Positions 52,697 through 61,924 of a stretch of 64,000 bases of DNA are shown here, piece by piece. A model generated the notes under the pieces. That model worked only from the letters and a program-made list of their open reading frames with translations, made no database searches and was not told the DNA's origin. Source of the stretch: Dokdonella_A sp963775445 (lineage in GTDB: Bacteria > Pseudomonadota > Gammaproteobacteria > Xanthomonadales > Rhodanobacteraceae); NCBI GenBank assembly GCA_963775445.1, contig CAVZIT010000006.1, forward strand, positions 310,001 to 374,000, given 5' to 3'. The first letter of the stretch is position 1. Each line of letters starts with the position of its first letter. Position numbers and translations under genes: made by a program.

Positions 52697-52988
52697 GACG
52701 GCGGAACTCCTCGGGTTGCCAGCGCGCAGAGTCGCACAAGCGTTGGTTGTTGCAAAGCCATTCAGCGACCGCTACCGTCCCCGCTGGCAGAGTAGCCGGG
52801 CGACTGAAAAAGGTTTTCGGTTGCCCGAAATCGCGGTGCAAGGAGGCATCGCATGCGGGTCAAGCACGCAAGTGATTGATTTGCGCAGCGACGTACGTGG
52901 GTTTCGACCGTGCGAAGCGACTGAAAAAGTCCAAGATGGACTTTTTCAGTATTGTGTTGGAACGCGAACCTTCCGCGCGGGGCACATC
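52697..52988. other. Divergent intergenic region with a perfect palindrome
   Basis: It separates fadE (minus) from pckG (plus). The 13-bp palindrome at 52920-52950 (ACTGAAAAAGTCC with its complement, loop AAGAT) is perfect. Its left arm begins with the motif GCGACTGAAAAAG, which also occurs at 52800-52812. T-runs lie inside the stem on both strands, so a terminator is possible in either direction. The position about 40 bases before the pckG ATG makes a regulatory or interspersed-repeat role just as likely. Confidence 0.55.
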
Positions 52989-54782
52989 ATGGCGAGCACG
53001 CTTGAAACACTCAACCGCTGGGTCGATGAAGTCGCCCGGCTGACCCGCCCGGATCATATCCACTGGTGCGACGGATCGGATGCCGAAAGCAACGCGTTGA
53101 CCGATCTCATGCTCGCCAGCGGTGCGCTGATCGCGCTGAATTCCGAGACCCATCCGAACTGCTATCTGCACCGGTCCGATGTCAACGACGTCGCGCGAGT
53201 CGAGAAAGTCACGCTGGTCTGCACCACCAGCGAGCAAGATGCAGGCCCCAACAACCACTGGATGGAACCGGCCGCCGCGCACGCAAAGATCGACGCGCTG
53301 TTTGACGGCTGCATGCAAGGGCGCACGCTGTTCGTGATTCCATACTGCATGGGTCCGATAGACTCGCCGATTTCACGCTGCGGCGTTGAGATCACCGACA
53401 GCCCCTACGTGGTCGCGAACATGCGCATCATGACGCGCATGGGCAGCAAGGCTCTCGCGCGCATCGAGAGCGACGGGCGCTTCGTCAGGGGACTGCACTC
53501 GACCGGCGAGCTCGATCCCGAACGCCGATTCATCATGCATTTCCCGGAAGAATTGACGATCAAGTCGTATGGTTCAGGCTACGGCGGCAACGCGCTCCTC
53601 GGCAAGAAATGCCACGCGCTGCGCATCGCCTCCTGGCAAGCGAGGACCGAGGGCTGGCTCGCCGAACACATGCTCATCGTCGGTATCGAAAATCCCGCGG
53701 GACAGACGCACTACATTGCCGCGGCGTTTCCATCGGCCTGCGGCAAGACCAATCTTGCGATGCTGATTCCGCCGGAACGCTATCGCAAGGCGGGCTGGAA
53801 GGTATGGACAGTCGGCGATGACATCTGCTGGATGACTCCCGGAGCCGATGGGCGCCTGTGGGCGATAAATCCCGAAGCGGGCTACTTCGGCGTCGCGCCG
53901 GGTACCAGCCGGAAAACCAATCCGAACGCGCTCGCGACGATCCAGCACGACACGATCTTCACCAACGTGGCGGTCACGGCCGACGACGAGCCATGGTGGG
54001 AAGGCCTGCCGGAAGGCACGCCGGTCAAGGACTGGCAAGGCCGCGACTACGATCCGAAAAACGGACCGGCCGCACATCCGAATTCGCGCTTTACCGTAGC
54101 AGCGGGGCAATGCCCGAGCTGGTCGCCGCGCGCCGAGGATGCGCAAGGCGTGCCGATTTCGGCGATCGTGTTCGGTGGCCGGCGCGAACGTCTGCTGCCA
54201 CTGGTTTTCGAGGCGCGCGACTGGACCCACGGCGTGTTGCTTGGTGCCTCGATGGCATCCGAAACCACTGCTGCCGCCACCGGGAAAGTCGGCGTGCTCA
54301 GACGCGACTCGATGGCGATGAAGCCGTTCTGCGGCTACAACTACGCGGACTACTTCGCGCACTGGATGTCGCTCGATCGGCCCGGCGCGAAATTGCCGAA
54401 AATCTTCCACGTCAACTGGTTCCGCAAAGGCGCGGACGGCAAGTTCCTTTGGCCCGGATTCGGCGAGAACCTGCGCGTCCTTGAATGGGTCATCGGGCGT
54501 TGCACCGGCACCGCCAAGACCACGGAAACGCCGATCGGTCTCATTCCACAGCAAGGCGAACTGGACCTTGCGGGGCTGGATCTCGCCCCATCGACGGTGA
54601 ACGAATTGTTCGACGTGGACGCGGCCGGTTGGCAGGCCGAGCTCCGCTCGGTCGGAGAGTACCTCGATTCCTTCGGAGGCCGAATGCCCAACCGGCTCAA
54701 AGTCGAACGCCAACGCGTCGCCGACGCGGTCGCCGCAGCAGTGTCCGCCACGCCGGCGAAAATCGCCGCAGGCGCACGCTAG
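52989..54782 (+). CDS. pckG: Phosphoenolpyruvate carboxykinase (GTP)
   Basis: This gluconeogenic enzyme converts oxaloacetate and GTP to phosphoenolpyruvate, GDP and CO2. The 597-residue product has the GTP-type family blocks DHIHWCDGSDAE, GSGYGGNALLGKKCHALRIAS, the P-loop with the reactive cysteine SACGKTN (Cys251) and FWPGFGENLRVLEW. ATG 52989 fits the family start although the frame is open 160 codons upstream. It supplies PEP for sugar synthesis from peptides and fatty acids, consistent with the peptidase and fadE genes nearby. Confidence 0.97.
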   Translation: MASTLETLNRWVDEVARLTRPDHIHWCDGSDAESNALTDLMLASGALIALNSETHPNCYLHRSDVNDVARVEKVTLVCTTSEQDAGPNNHWMEPAAAHAKIDALFDGCMQGRTLFVIPYCMGPIDSPISRCGVEITDSPYVVANMRIMTRMGSKALARIESDGRFVRGLHSTGELDPERRFIMHFPEELTIKSYGSGYGGNALLGKKCHALRIASWQARTEGWLAEHMLIVGIENPAGQTHYIAAAFPSACGKTNLAMLIPPERYRKAGWKVWTVGDDICWMTPGADGRLWAINPEAGYFGVAPGTSRKTNPNALATIQHDTIFTNVAVTADDEPWWEGLPEGTPVKDWQGRDYDPKNGPAAHPNSRFTVAAGQCPSWSPRAEDAQGVPISAIVFGGRRERLLPLVFEARDWTHGVLLGASMASETTAAATGKVGVLRRDSMAMKPFCGYNYADYFAHWMSLDRPGAKLPKIFHVNWFRKGADGKFLWPGFGENLRVLEWVIGRCTGTAKTTETPIGLIPQQGELDLAGLDLAPSTVNELFDVDAAGWQAELRSVGEYLDSFGGRMPNRLKVERQRVADAVAAAVSATPAKIAAGAR

Positions 54783-54790
54783 GATCGTCC

Positions 54791-55195
54791 ATGTCGAACC
54801 ACGTGCGCGGCACATTCGACGTCAACATGGGCTCCCTGCCCGCCTACGACACGGCCGCTGATGCGGGTATGGCGCGCATGTCCATCGACAAACGCTTCCA
54901 CGGCGAACTCGACGCGACCAGCACCGGCGAAATGCTCAGTGCGGGAAATCCGCAATCGGGTTCTGCCGGCTACGTCGCAATTGAGCGCGTGCGCGGCACG
55001 CTCGCAGGCCGTAGCGGCAGTTTTGCCTTGCAACACAGCGGTACCATGCAGGATGGCCACGCCGAACTTGTCGTCCGCGTCGTACCGGCATCAGGCACCG
55101 ATGCTCTCGAAGGTCTGACCGGAACCATGGACATCGTGATTGCCGATGGACAGCACAGCTACGAATTCGCATACGAGCTGCCGGATCAAGCTTGA
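54791..55195 (+). CDS. DUF3224 domain protein
   Basis: The 134-residue protein follows pckG by eight bases. The pattern HVRGTFDVNM, RMSIDKRFHGELDATSTGEML, AGYVAIERVRGTLAGRSGSFALQHSG and LEGLTGTMDIVIADGQHSYEFAYEL is that of DUF3224, a beta-barrel family of unknown function. No signal peptide is seen. It may be co-transcribed with pckG, but a functional link is not apparent. Confidence 0.85.
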   Translation: MSNHVRGTFDVNMGSLPAYDTAADAGMARMSIDKRFHGELDATSTGEMLSAGNPQSGSAGYVAIERVRGTLAGRSGSFALQHSGTMQDGHAELVVRVVPASGTDALEGLTGTMDIVIADGQHSYEFAYELPDQA

Positions 55196-55285
55196 TTGCA
55201 ACGCCCTGCGGATCCCTCGATGGCGGCGCGCCAACCTGCTTGATCGCTAAACCCTGTGCCGGTTTGCTGCATCAAAGCCGGCACG

Positions 55286-55867
55286 ATGAGCGCCGCCTGC
55301 CCCGCCATGTCATTGCCGCTGGCCGACCTTGAGTCGAAGGAAATCGCCGACGCGCAGCTCGCTCGCCAGGCGATCGCCGGCGATGTGCGGGCATTCGAGA
55401 CGCTGTATCGACGCCATGTGGGCCGTGTACGCGGCGCCATCTGGCGCCTCGCGGGCATGAACGAAGCGCGAGCTGACGAGTTGACCCAGGATGCCTTCGT
55501 GCGAGCCTGGCAAAAACTCGGCACGTTCCGTTTCGAGAGCGCATTTGGCACCTGGTTGCACCGCCTCGCGGTGAACGTCGCGTTGATGGATATTCGCGCT
55601 CGTGCGCCGGAGTCGGCGACAGACGACATCGCGCTCGAGACGCTGGCCGACACGGATAGACCGTTTTGCGCCGGCGAGCGCAATGATCTCGAACGTGCTG
55701 TCGCAAGTCTGCCGCCGCGCGCGCGCGCCGTCCTGGTGCTGCACGATATCGAAGGCTGGAAACACGCCGAGATTGCCGGCGAACTCGGCATGGCAGTGGG
55801 CTCGTCCAAGGCACAACTGCACCGAGCGCGTGGATTGCTGCAACGAATGCTTGGAGACCCGTCATGA
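55286..55867 (+). CDS. ECF-type RNA polymerase sigma factor
   Basis: A 193-residue group IV sigma factor. Region 2 is seen in QAIAGDVRAFETLYRRHVGRVRG and ADELTQDAFVRAWQKLGTFRFESAFGTWLHRLAVN. Region 4 is in LPPRARAVLVLHDIEGWKHAEIAGELGMAVGSSKAQLHRARGLL. ATG 55286 is used; GTG 55256 and ATG 55307 are alternatives and no strong ribosome binding site decides. The stop overlaps the next gene (ATGA), whose product is probably its anti-sigma factor. Confidence 0.93.
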   Translation: MSAACPAMSLPLADLESKEIADAQLARQAIAGDVRAFETLYRRHVGRVRGAIWRLAGMNEARADELTQDAFVRAWQKLGTFRFESAFGTWLHRLAVNVALMDIRARAPESATDDIALETLADTDRPFCAGERNDLERAVASLPPRARAVLVLHDIEGWKHAEIAGELGMAVGSSKAQLHRARGLLQRMLGDPS

Positions 55868-56331
55868 GCGAATTTGAACTGCGTCGACGCTTGCGCGCAC
55901 TCTCGAGCGAGCGCGCACCGCGTAACGACCTGTGGCCCGCCATCGCACAACGCATCCATCAGGAGGCGACGACGGCTGCGCCGACCCGGTCGGCACGACG
56001 GCTGGCGTTCGCGGCGGCGGCAGGAATCGTCATCGCGCTGGGCGCCGGCTGGATCGGCAGCGCACTGCAACGCGACAACGCAACGTCGCCGATGACTGCG
56101 CAATCTGCGATGACCGACCGGTTCGACATGCCGGATCGCGCGCACGAACTTTCACGCATGGCCGGGCGCGATCCGCGACTGGCCGGCGCCGCCGTCGTGC
56201 TCGATAGCGCGCACTCGGAACTCGAGCAGGCACTCGAACAGCAACCCGATGCGGTGTTCCTGGTCGGATTGATCAACCGCAACAACGAGGCGCGCATGCG
56301 ACTTGCGCGGCTCGCCATGAAGGCTGGATAG
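55864..56331 (+). CDS. Putative membrane-bound anti-sigma factor
   Basis: The 155-residue product has a charged cytoplasmic N-terminus (about 1-40), one membrane segment (about 44-65, LAFAAAAGIVIALGAGWIGSAL) and a periplasmic part. No zinc-binding HxxxCxxC motif is present. The role is inferred from the ATGA overlap with the ECF sigma gene and from the topology, which is that of RseA-like and related anti-sigma proteins. It would hold the sigma factor at the membrane until an envelope signal releases it. Confidence 0.7.
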   Translation: MSEFELRRRLRALSSERAPRNDLWPAIAQRIHQEATTAAPTRSARRLAFAAAAGIVIALGAGWIGSALQRDNATSPMTAQSAMTDRFDMPDRAHELSRMAGRDPRLAGAAVVLDSAHSELEQALEQQPDAVFLVGLINRNNEARMRLARLAMKAG

Positions 56332-56345
56332 CCCCGGAGTAATCC

Positions 56346-57248
56346 ATGAAGCACATGATCCTCAATTCAATTTTCCTGGCGTTGGTCTCCAGTGCGCCTG
56401 CGTTCGCGCAGCAACCGATCGAACAGACGCGCGCCGTGGATGCCGATGCGCGCATCGACATCTCCAACATCAAGGGATCGGTGACCGTCACCGCGTGGAA
56501 CCGGAACGAGGTTCATGTCAGCGGCACGCTCGGCGATGGTGCCAAGGGACTCAAGATCGACGGGGATCATGGGCACCTGACGATCAAGGTCGAGCCGCCC
56601 GACAACCGCGGCTGGTTCAGCTGGGGAGCCGATTCGCACATGGGCAACACCGTACTCGAGGTCAGCGTACCCCACACGGCTCAGCTCAAACTCGAAACGG
56701 TCAGCGCCGATGTCGCAGTTTCCGGTGTCGACGGACAGATGCTGGATGCCAACACGGTCAGCGGAAAGCTGCGCATCGACAGTTCCGTCAAGCAGATCGA
56801 GGCCGAGAGTGTGAGTGGAGACATGGATGTTTCCGGCGGCGTTGAGCACGCGCATCTTCAGACCGTGTCCGGAGACATTCGCGCGCATAAACTCGGTGGA
56901 GAGGTTCATTTCGAGACCGTGTCGGGCAATGTGGACGCCCAGACCCTGGGCTACAGCAAACTCGATGTCGGCACGGTGTCCGGTGACGTCACGCTGAGCG
57001 GCGCACCATCCGCAGGTGCGCGCATCGGGATCGAAACCATGAGTGGCGATGTGCACCTGAATTTGCCGGCTGATGTTGCAACGCACTTTGATGCGGGCAC
57101 TTTCAGTGGATCGATCCGCAGCGATTTCGGCAAACCCACCGAACCGGAACACGGCCCGGGCAGCCATCTCGATATCACTGTCGGCAATGGCAACGGCCAA
57201 ACCCGGGTGCAGACGTTCAGCGGCGACATCGAATTGCGCCGCGAGTGA
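56346..57248 (+). CDS. DUF4097-family exported beta-solenoid protein
   Basis: The 300-residue product has a signal peptide (FLALVSSAPAFA) and then repeated short beta strands with a recurring T/E-V/M-S-G-D pattern (ETVSADVAVSG, ANTVSGKLRID, ESVSGDMDVSG, QTVSGDIRAHK, ETVSGNVDA, GTVSGDVTLSG, ETMSGDVHLN, GTFSGSIRS), typical of DUF4097 (putative adhesin-like) proteins. It follows the anti-sigma gene by 14 bases, forming an operon with the ECF pair, and may be part of the envelope signal or response. Function unknown. Confidence 0.85.
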   Translation: MKHMILNSIFLALVSSAPAFAQQPIEQTRAVDADARIDISNIKGSVTVTAWNRNEVHVSGTLGDGAKGLKIDGDHGHLTIKVEPPDNRGWFSWGADSHMGNTVLEVSVPHTAQLKLETVSADVAVSGVDGQMLDANTVSGKLRIDSSVKQIEAESVSGDMDVSGGVEHAHLQTVSGDIRAHKLGGEVHFETVSGNVDAQTLGYSKLDVGTVSGDVTLSGAPSAGARIGIETMSGDVHLNLPADVATHFDAGTFSGSIRSDFGKPTEPEHGPGSHLDITVGNGNGQTRVQTFSGDIELRRE

Positions 57249-57948
57249 GCGTCCTCCGAATGTGTTTCGCCGAACTCTGTTGTCGCAAGTGGCCGTCCGC
57301 GCGGAGTCCTTCGACAGGCTCAGGACACGCGTAGCGGCCAAAGGCCACGAAGTCGAAGCGTTTCGCCACCTGACCCTTCGACTCCGCCCCTGCGGGCTAC
57401 GCTCAGGGTGAGCGGAATCGATCATCGCTCACGCTCTTACCGTTCTCGCTGAGGTGGCTGCCGGGGACAAGCACACCACCGTTCTCGCTGAGCGTAGCGG
57501 CCGAAGGCAAACCCACCACAGTTCTCGCTGAGCGTAGCGGCCGAAGGCAAACCCATCGCCGCTCCCGCTGAGCGTAGCGGCCGAAGGCAAACCCATCGCC
57601 GTTCCCGCTGAGCGTAGCGGCCGAAGGCAAACCCATCGCCGTTCCCGCTGAGCGTAGCGGCCGAAGGCAAACCCATCGCCGTTCCCGCTGAGCGTAGCGG
57701 CCGAAGGTCGCGGAGTCGAAGCGTTTGTTTCCCCACCTGGCCCTTCGACTTCGGCCCTGTGGGCCTACGCCCGGGGTGAACGGGGCTGTTGTTCGGGCTA
57801 CGGTCGGGATGAACGGAGTCGTGGTTCGAGCGTACGCTCAGAGCCTGCCTCGGACTTGATCCGGGCGACCAACACACGCCAATTCCGGGCCAAAAACGCC
57901 GCGCGGCTTTGCGGCCGCGCGGCAAGACTGGCACAACAACTGGCTGGA
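57249..57948. other. Repeat-rich intergenic region, 700 bp
   Basis: It lies between the convergent DUF4097 and TonB-dependent receptor genes. Two related hairpin-like elements (57307-57415 and 57707-57783) share GTCGAAGCGTTT, ACCTG(A/G)CCCTTCGACT and a GGGTGA(G/A)CGG end. They flank the 40-bp tandem array. The open frame 57437-57934 on the minus strand is the translation of the repeats and is not credible as a gene. Confidence 0.75.
57442..57708. repeat. Tandem array of a 40-bp unit, about 6.6 copies
   Basis: Units start at 57481, 57521, 57561, 57601 and 57641, each exactly 40 bases. A divergent 39-base unit precedes them (57442-57480) and a truncated copy follows (57681-57708). The consensus contains GCTGAGCGTAGCGGCCGAAGG, then CAAACCCATCGCC. 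The inner units differ from each other at only one or two positions, which points to recent expansion. There are no unique spacers, so it is not a CRISPR array. Confidence 0.92.
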
Positions 57949-60846
57949 TCAGAACTTCACGGTGGCTCGTGCGAAGTAGAAGCGGCCGACCGTGTCGTAG
58001 GTATTCACGTCGGTGTTCGCGTTTTGCACGACGTTCTGGTAGAAAAATGGCGGCTGCTTGTCGAAGGCATTGTCGATGCCGATCTGGAACTTGGTGTTGA
58101 TCGGCGCGACCGTGTAACCCAGCGTGAAGTCGTTGTAGACGATCGTTGGAATATGACGCACGAATCCCGGAATGGCGCCGTCGGCCGACTGGCCCTGCGC
58201 GAGATCCGGATTGCCGATCTTGACGTTGCCGATCATGCGCACGCGCCAGCTCGCCTCGATCCCGCCAAGCGACCAGTCCAGATGGGCCAGCGCACGGACA
58301 CGCGGGAAGTTGCCGAACTGCTTGGTGAACTCACCGGCATTGGAAACCGTCGCCAGACCTGCACCGGGGCTGTTGTCGAATTTCTTGATGTAGGTCGCTT
58401 CGAGACCGACGTTGAAGTTGCCCGGATCGTGACCAAACATGTTGAATTGCGGCAACCGGTAGTTGAACCCGACATCCACGCCCGAGGTATCGATGCGTCC
58501 GAGATTGACCGTGGGCTCCTTGATCTGGTTGATCTGGCCATCCGGGCGGCGCGTGATGAACGCGCAGAACGGACTCGACCCGTCGTTGTAGCAGATGTTC
58601 GCGACATTCTGCGCCGTGATGCCGGTGATCGTGTCGGTCAGGTAAATGCGGTAGATATCCGCATTCAGCGACAGGCCCGAAATCCAGCTCGGGTCATACA
58701 CCGCGCCAAAGTCGAAGCTCTTGCCGCTTTCCGGCTTGAGGTTGAAGCCAGCAGCGACCGCACCCGACGCAATGCCGTTGGTCTGGGCATTCGGTGGGCG
58801 CGCAATGCCCCCCGCCGGAATGGCGGTCGCGCCGGTCGGCGCACCGCACGCATTCTCATGCGCACCAGGCGACACGTAGCCCACGCACGGGTCCGTGAAA
58901 TTCGCCGCATCGTTGGCCACACCGGCGAACAGCTCGCTTATGTTCGGCGCACGGAAGATTTCCGACACCGTGCCGCGCAGCAGCAGGTCCTCGATCGGAC
59001 GCCATTCGACAGCCAGCTTGGAGTTGGTGGTGTTGCCGCCTGGATTGATCTTTGAATAGCGCGCGCCAAGGTCCAGATTCAACGAATGGAAGAACGGCAC
59101 ATCCTTGAGGACCGGCACCAGCAACTCGGCATAGGCTTCCTTGGTCGTGATATTGCCGGTCAATGGCGTGGCGCAGCCCGTACCGAGATCGCAGGTTCCG
59201 GTGGCGAGATCGAGCACGAGGGTCGAATCGGGCTTGAAGTTCGAGTACGACTTGCGGTACAGCGCACCGACCGCGAGGCTGACCGCACCGGCTGGCAAGT
59301 TGAACAGCTCGCCGGTCGCATTGATCGTGGCTTCGCGCTGGATCGCGGTGAACTGCGTGAACGGATTGGAGCCTGCGGCACGGAACTCCGCTACGGAATT
59401 TGGATCGTCCTGCTGGAAGATATTGAGCGGCACGCAACCCGCGATGACCGAGGTCGGATCGTTGATGTCGCGAAGACAGGTCGGCACGCCATTGATGATC
59501 GCTGACGGCCCTACAGCATCCGCCAGCTTGGTGAAGTTCAAAAAGCCGGTGGTGTAGCCCTGCAAACTCTCATGCCCGTAATTGAGGTTGGCATCCCAGG
59601 TCCACGAGGTGTCGCCGAAGTTGCCCTTGAGGCCCGCGACGATCTGGTTGGTCAGCGTGCTGTTGGTGCTGATACGCTGGCCGACACCGGTCAGGCGCTC
59701 ACTCAGGTTGAACAGGCTGCCGGTGGGGCTCGGGCCGAAATCGACACCGAACGGGTTGTACAGGTTGTCGGCCGAGGTCACGATGTTGTTGCTGAGCGAA
59801 TCCAGCGGGTACGGTGCCTGCAGGGACGAGGCGGTGGTATTGTTGCCAAAGTACTCGAAATATGCCGATACGTTGTCGGTCAGGCGGTAATTTGCCAGCG
59901 CAAACGCGTTGGTGCGCTCCTGCGGCGTCAGGATCACGTTCAGCGGCTGGTAGTTGTACCCATCCGCGTTCGTGAAACAACGGTAATCGCTGAGCGCCGT
60001 ACCGTCCGTGCCCGGCAATCGGGTTACCGAACCGCAACCGAACTGCGCTGCGAGATTGTCGGGAAGGAAAATGCGGCCGGTCGGCGTGCGGCTGGAACCG
60101 CCCGTGAGGGCGCCGCCGTAGTTCGAATAATAGTACAGTGCGTTACGCGAGAAATCGCGCTTGCCCGCGCTCACGGCATCGAACTTGTTGTAGTTGAGGC
60201 CGGCAACGACGCTGCCGCGATCGGTGGTCTGACCGATCGTGATGCTCGCGCCGCGGCGCTCGCCATCGTCCTTGTCCGAAATACCGTAGTCGCCGGTGAA
60301 CTCGGCGCCCTGGTAATCCTTGCGCATGATGAAGTTCACCACGCCGCCGATCGCATCGGAGCCGTACACCGACGAGGCGCCGTCCTTCAGCACTTCGATG
60401 CGCTCGACCACGCTCGCCGGAATCGTGTTGATGTCGTTGTTCAACACGCGCTGGCCGTCGATCAGGATCAAGGTGCGATTGGAACCCAGGCCGCGCAACG
60501 AAACGGTGGACGAACCGCCGCCGCCGCCGTTGTTGACCTGTGGGTTGGTGGCCGCGCCCGCGATGGAGGGCAGCTCCTGAACCAGATCGCCGACCGTGAG
60601 CTTGCCGCTCTGCTGGATTTGCGCGCGATCGATCGTGATGACCGGGTTGGCGGTTTCGATATCGACACGACGGATGTTCGAACCCGTCACGGTGATGGTT
60701 TCAAGCTTTTCCCCTTGCGTGCTCTGATCCGGCGCGTCCTGTGCGGTTGCGGGCACGGCAAGGCACCCGAGAGCAATAGCGGTTCCGGCGATGCCGGTGG
60801 AATGCAGACTCCTTCGGATCGCATTTCGGAGCAGATGGTTGGGCAT
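57949..60846 (-). CDS. TonB-dependent outer-membrane receptor
   Basis: The 965-residue product has a signal peptide (IAGTAIALGCLAVPATA). The N-terminal plug domain starts near KLETITVTGSNIRRVDIETANPV and includes SSTVSLRGLGSNRTLILIDGQRV and RIEVLKDGASSVYGSDAIGGVVNF, followed by a long beta-barrel of aromatic-ended strands. The C-terminus ARATVKF ends in phenylalanine as barrel assembly requires. AGGAG precedes ATG 60846. Such receptors import ligands with TonB energy; this type, common in Xanthomonadales, is often tied to peptides or carbohydrates, but the ligand is not evident. An AraC regulator lies just upstream. Confidence 0.95.
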   Translation of the reverse strand: MPNHLLRNAIRRSLHSTGIAGTAIALGCLAVPATAQDAPDQSTQGEKLETITVTGSNIRRVDIETANPVITIDRAQIQQSGKLTVGDLVQELPSIAGAATNPQVNNGGGGGSSTVSLRGLGSNRTLILIDGQRVLNNDINTIPASVVERIEVLKDGASSVYGSDAIGGVVNFIMRKDYQGAEFTGDYGISDKDDGERRGASITIGQTTDRGSVVAGLNYNKFDAVSAGKRDFSRNALYYYSNYGGALTGGSSRTPTGRIFLPDNLAAQFGCGSVTRLPGTDGTALSDYRCFTNADGYNYQPLNVILTPQERTNAFALANYRLTDNVSAYFEYFGNNTTASSLQAPYPLDSLSNNIVTSADNLYNPFGVDFGPSPTGSLFNLSERLTGVGQRISTNSTLTNQIVAGLKGNFGDTSWTWDANLNYGHESLQGYTTGFLNFTKLADAVGPSAIINGVPTCLRDINDPTSVIAGCVPLNIFQQDDPNSVAEFRAAGSNPFTQFTAIQREATINATGELFNLPAGAVSLAVGALYRKSYSNFKPDSTLVLDLATGTCDLGTGCATPLTGNITTKEAYAELLVPVLKDVPFFHSLNLDLGARYSKINPGGNTTNSKLAVEWRPIEDLLLRGTVSEIFRAPNISELFAGVANDAANFTDPCVGYVSPGAHENACGAPTGATAIPAGGIARPPNAQTNGIASGAVAAGFNLKPESGKSFDFGAVYDPSWISGLSLNADIYRIYLTDTITGITAQNVANICYNDGSSPFCAFITRRPDGQINQIKEPTVNLGRIDTSGVDVGFNYRLPQFNMFGHDPGNFNVGLEATYIKKFDNSPGAGLATVSNAGEFTKQFGNFPRVRALAHLDWSLGGIEASWRVRMIGNVKIGNPDLAQGQSADGAIPGFVRHIPTIVYNDFTLGYTVAPINTKFQIGIDNAFDKQPPFFYQNVVQNANTDVNTYDTVGRFYFARATVKF

Positions 60847-60985
60847 GTTTTTCTCCTGTCGTCCAGCAAATACGCCATCCGCCGATTGGCAGCGCGTGTC
60901 GATCAAAACTTAAGAAATTGTGAACGTGGATGGTTGCCAGAGGCCGGCATATCGCGTTGCGAAAATTGCGCAATGGTCGGCTCGT

Positions 60986-61924
60986 TCACACGCGTGCGCG
61001 CGATCGCTGGTCTTCGCCAAATTGGCGTTTGACCGAACCCGCGGTTGTTCCAAAACGCTGGCGGAACAATCGCGAGAATGCGCACCGGTTCTCGAATCCG
61101 CTCGCGCACGCCACCTCAGCGACTGCAAGCGGACTGGTCCTCAGCAGATGACGGGCACGTTCGAGTCGCTCGCGGATAACGTGCGCATGCGGTGTCTCGC
61201 CATACGCCGCCCGGAATGCGCGGATGAAATGCCAGGTCGAATAATTCGCCATCCGGGCCAATGCATCATTGTCGAGATCAAGGTGGCAATTTGAGCGTAC
61301 GTAATTGCGCACGCGTTGCAGTCTCAGGAAAACCTGGCGTCGCTGCGTGTAGCTGCGGCCCGGGCAGCGCGCAATGACATCTGCAAATCTGTTCTGCATC
61401 GAGATTACGTAATCGATGACGCTATCGGTGGCCGCCTGCGCATCACGGTCAGCACCACGACATGCCGCGCGCGCGAGTGCCACGGCCTGGCGTCGAAGCT
61501 CGCGTTGCGCATGATGAAGCGCCGGCAACAGCAATGGCTCCAACATCGGCAGCACGGTCGAGCCCGCAAACGTATTACGCCAAGCCGCGCGACTACCCAG
61601 CACGGCGATCCACAGTGCATTACCGCGTCCGGTCGCGCGCACCCGCCTTTCCGGTTCCGCAACTCTCAGATCGCCGCGTGTCAGCATGTACTCGCACTCG
61701 CCGCCTGAGAACTGCAGACGACCGCGCAACGGGATCCAGATACCGGCCAGAGGTTCCGGCAACGTCAGGACGCTGCCACGCCCTGCTCCGACAACGACAA
61801 TGATGGAATCGCGCCGGAAATTCGAGCCAGCAACCGATGGCAGGTCGAGACAGGCGCCGGGACCCAGGGTATGGGCAGCTATGGACATGGGGTCGTAAGG
61901 GCAATCCACGGGGACTGCCGTCAC
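60986..61924 (-). CDS. AraC-family transcriptional regulator
   Basis: A 312-residue protein. The N-terminal part (about 30-120) resembles a cupin-like sensor region (IWIPLRGRLQFSGGECEYMLTRGDLRV). The C-terminal two helix-turn-helix units run from about 206 to 305 (DALARMANYSTWHFIRAFRAAYGETPHAHVIRERLERARHLL, then VAEVACASGFENRCAFSRLFRQRFGTT). It is encoded 139 bases upstream of the TonB-dependent receptor on the same strand, so it may control that gene or share a signal with it. The effector is unknown. Confidence 0.93.
   Translation of the reverse strand: MTAVPVDCPYDPMSIAAHTLGPGACLDLPSVAGSNFRRDSIIVVVGAGRGSVLTLPEPLAGIWIPLRGRLQFSGGECEYMLTRGDLRVAEPERRVRATGRGNALWIAVLGSRAAWRNTFAGSTVLPMLEPLLLPALHHAQRELRRQAVALARAACRGADRDAQAATDSVIDYVISMQNRFADVIARCPGRSYTQRRQVFLRLQRVRNYVRSNCHLDLDNDALARMANYSTWHFIRAFRAAYGETPHAHVIRERLERARHLLRTSPLAVAEVACASGFENRCAFSRLFRQRFGTTAGSVKRQFGEDQRSRARV

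Noticed and set aside
57442..57708. Regular 40-bp repeats resembling a CRISPR array
   Set aside because: Units are contiguous and almost identical over the full 40 bases, with no unique spacers, and no cas genes are in the window.
59572..61032. Open frame of 486 codons on the plus strand
   Set aside because: It is antisense to the TonB-dependent receptor, has no family-like sequence and reflects GC-rich codon bias.
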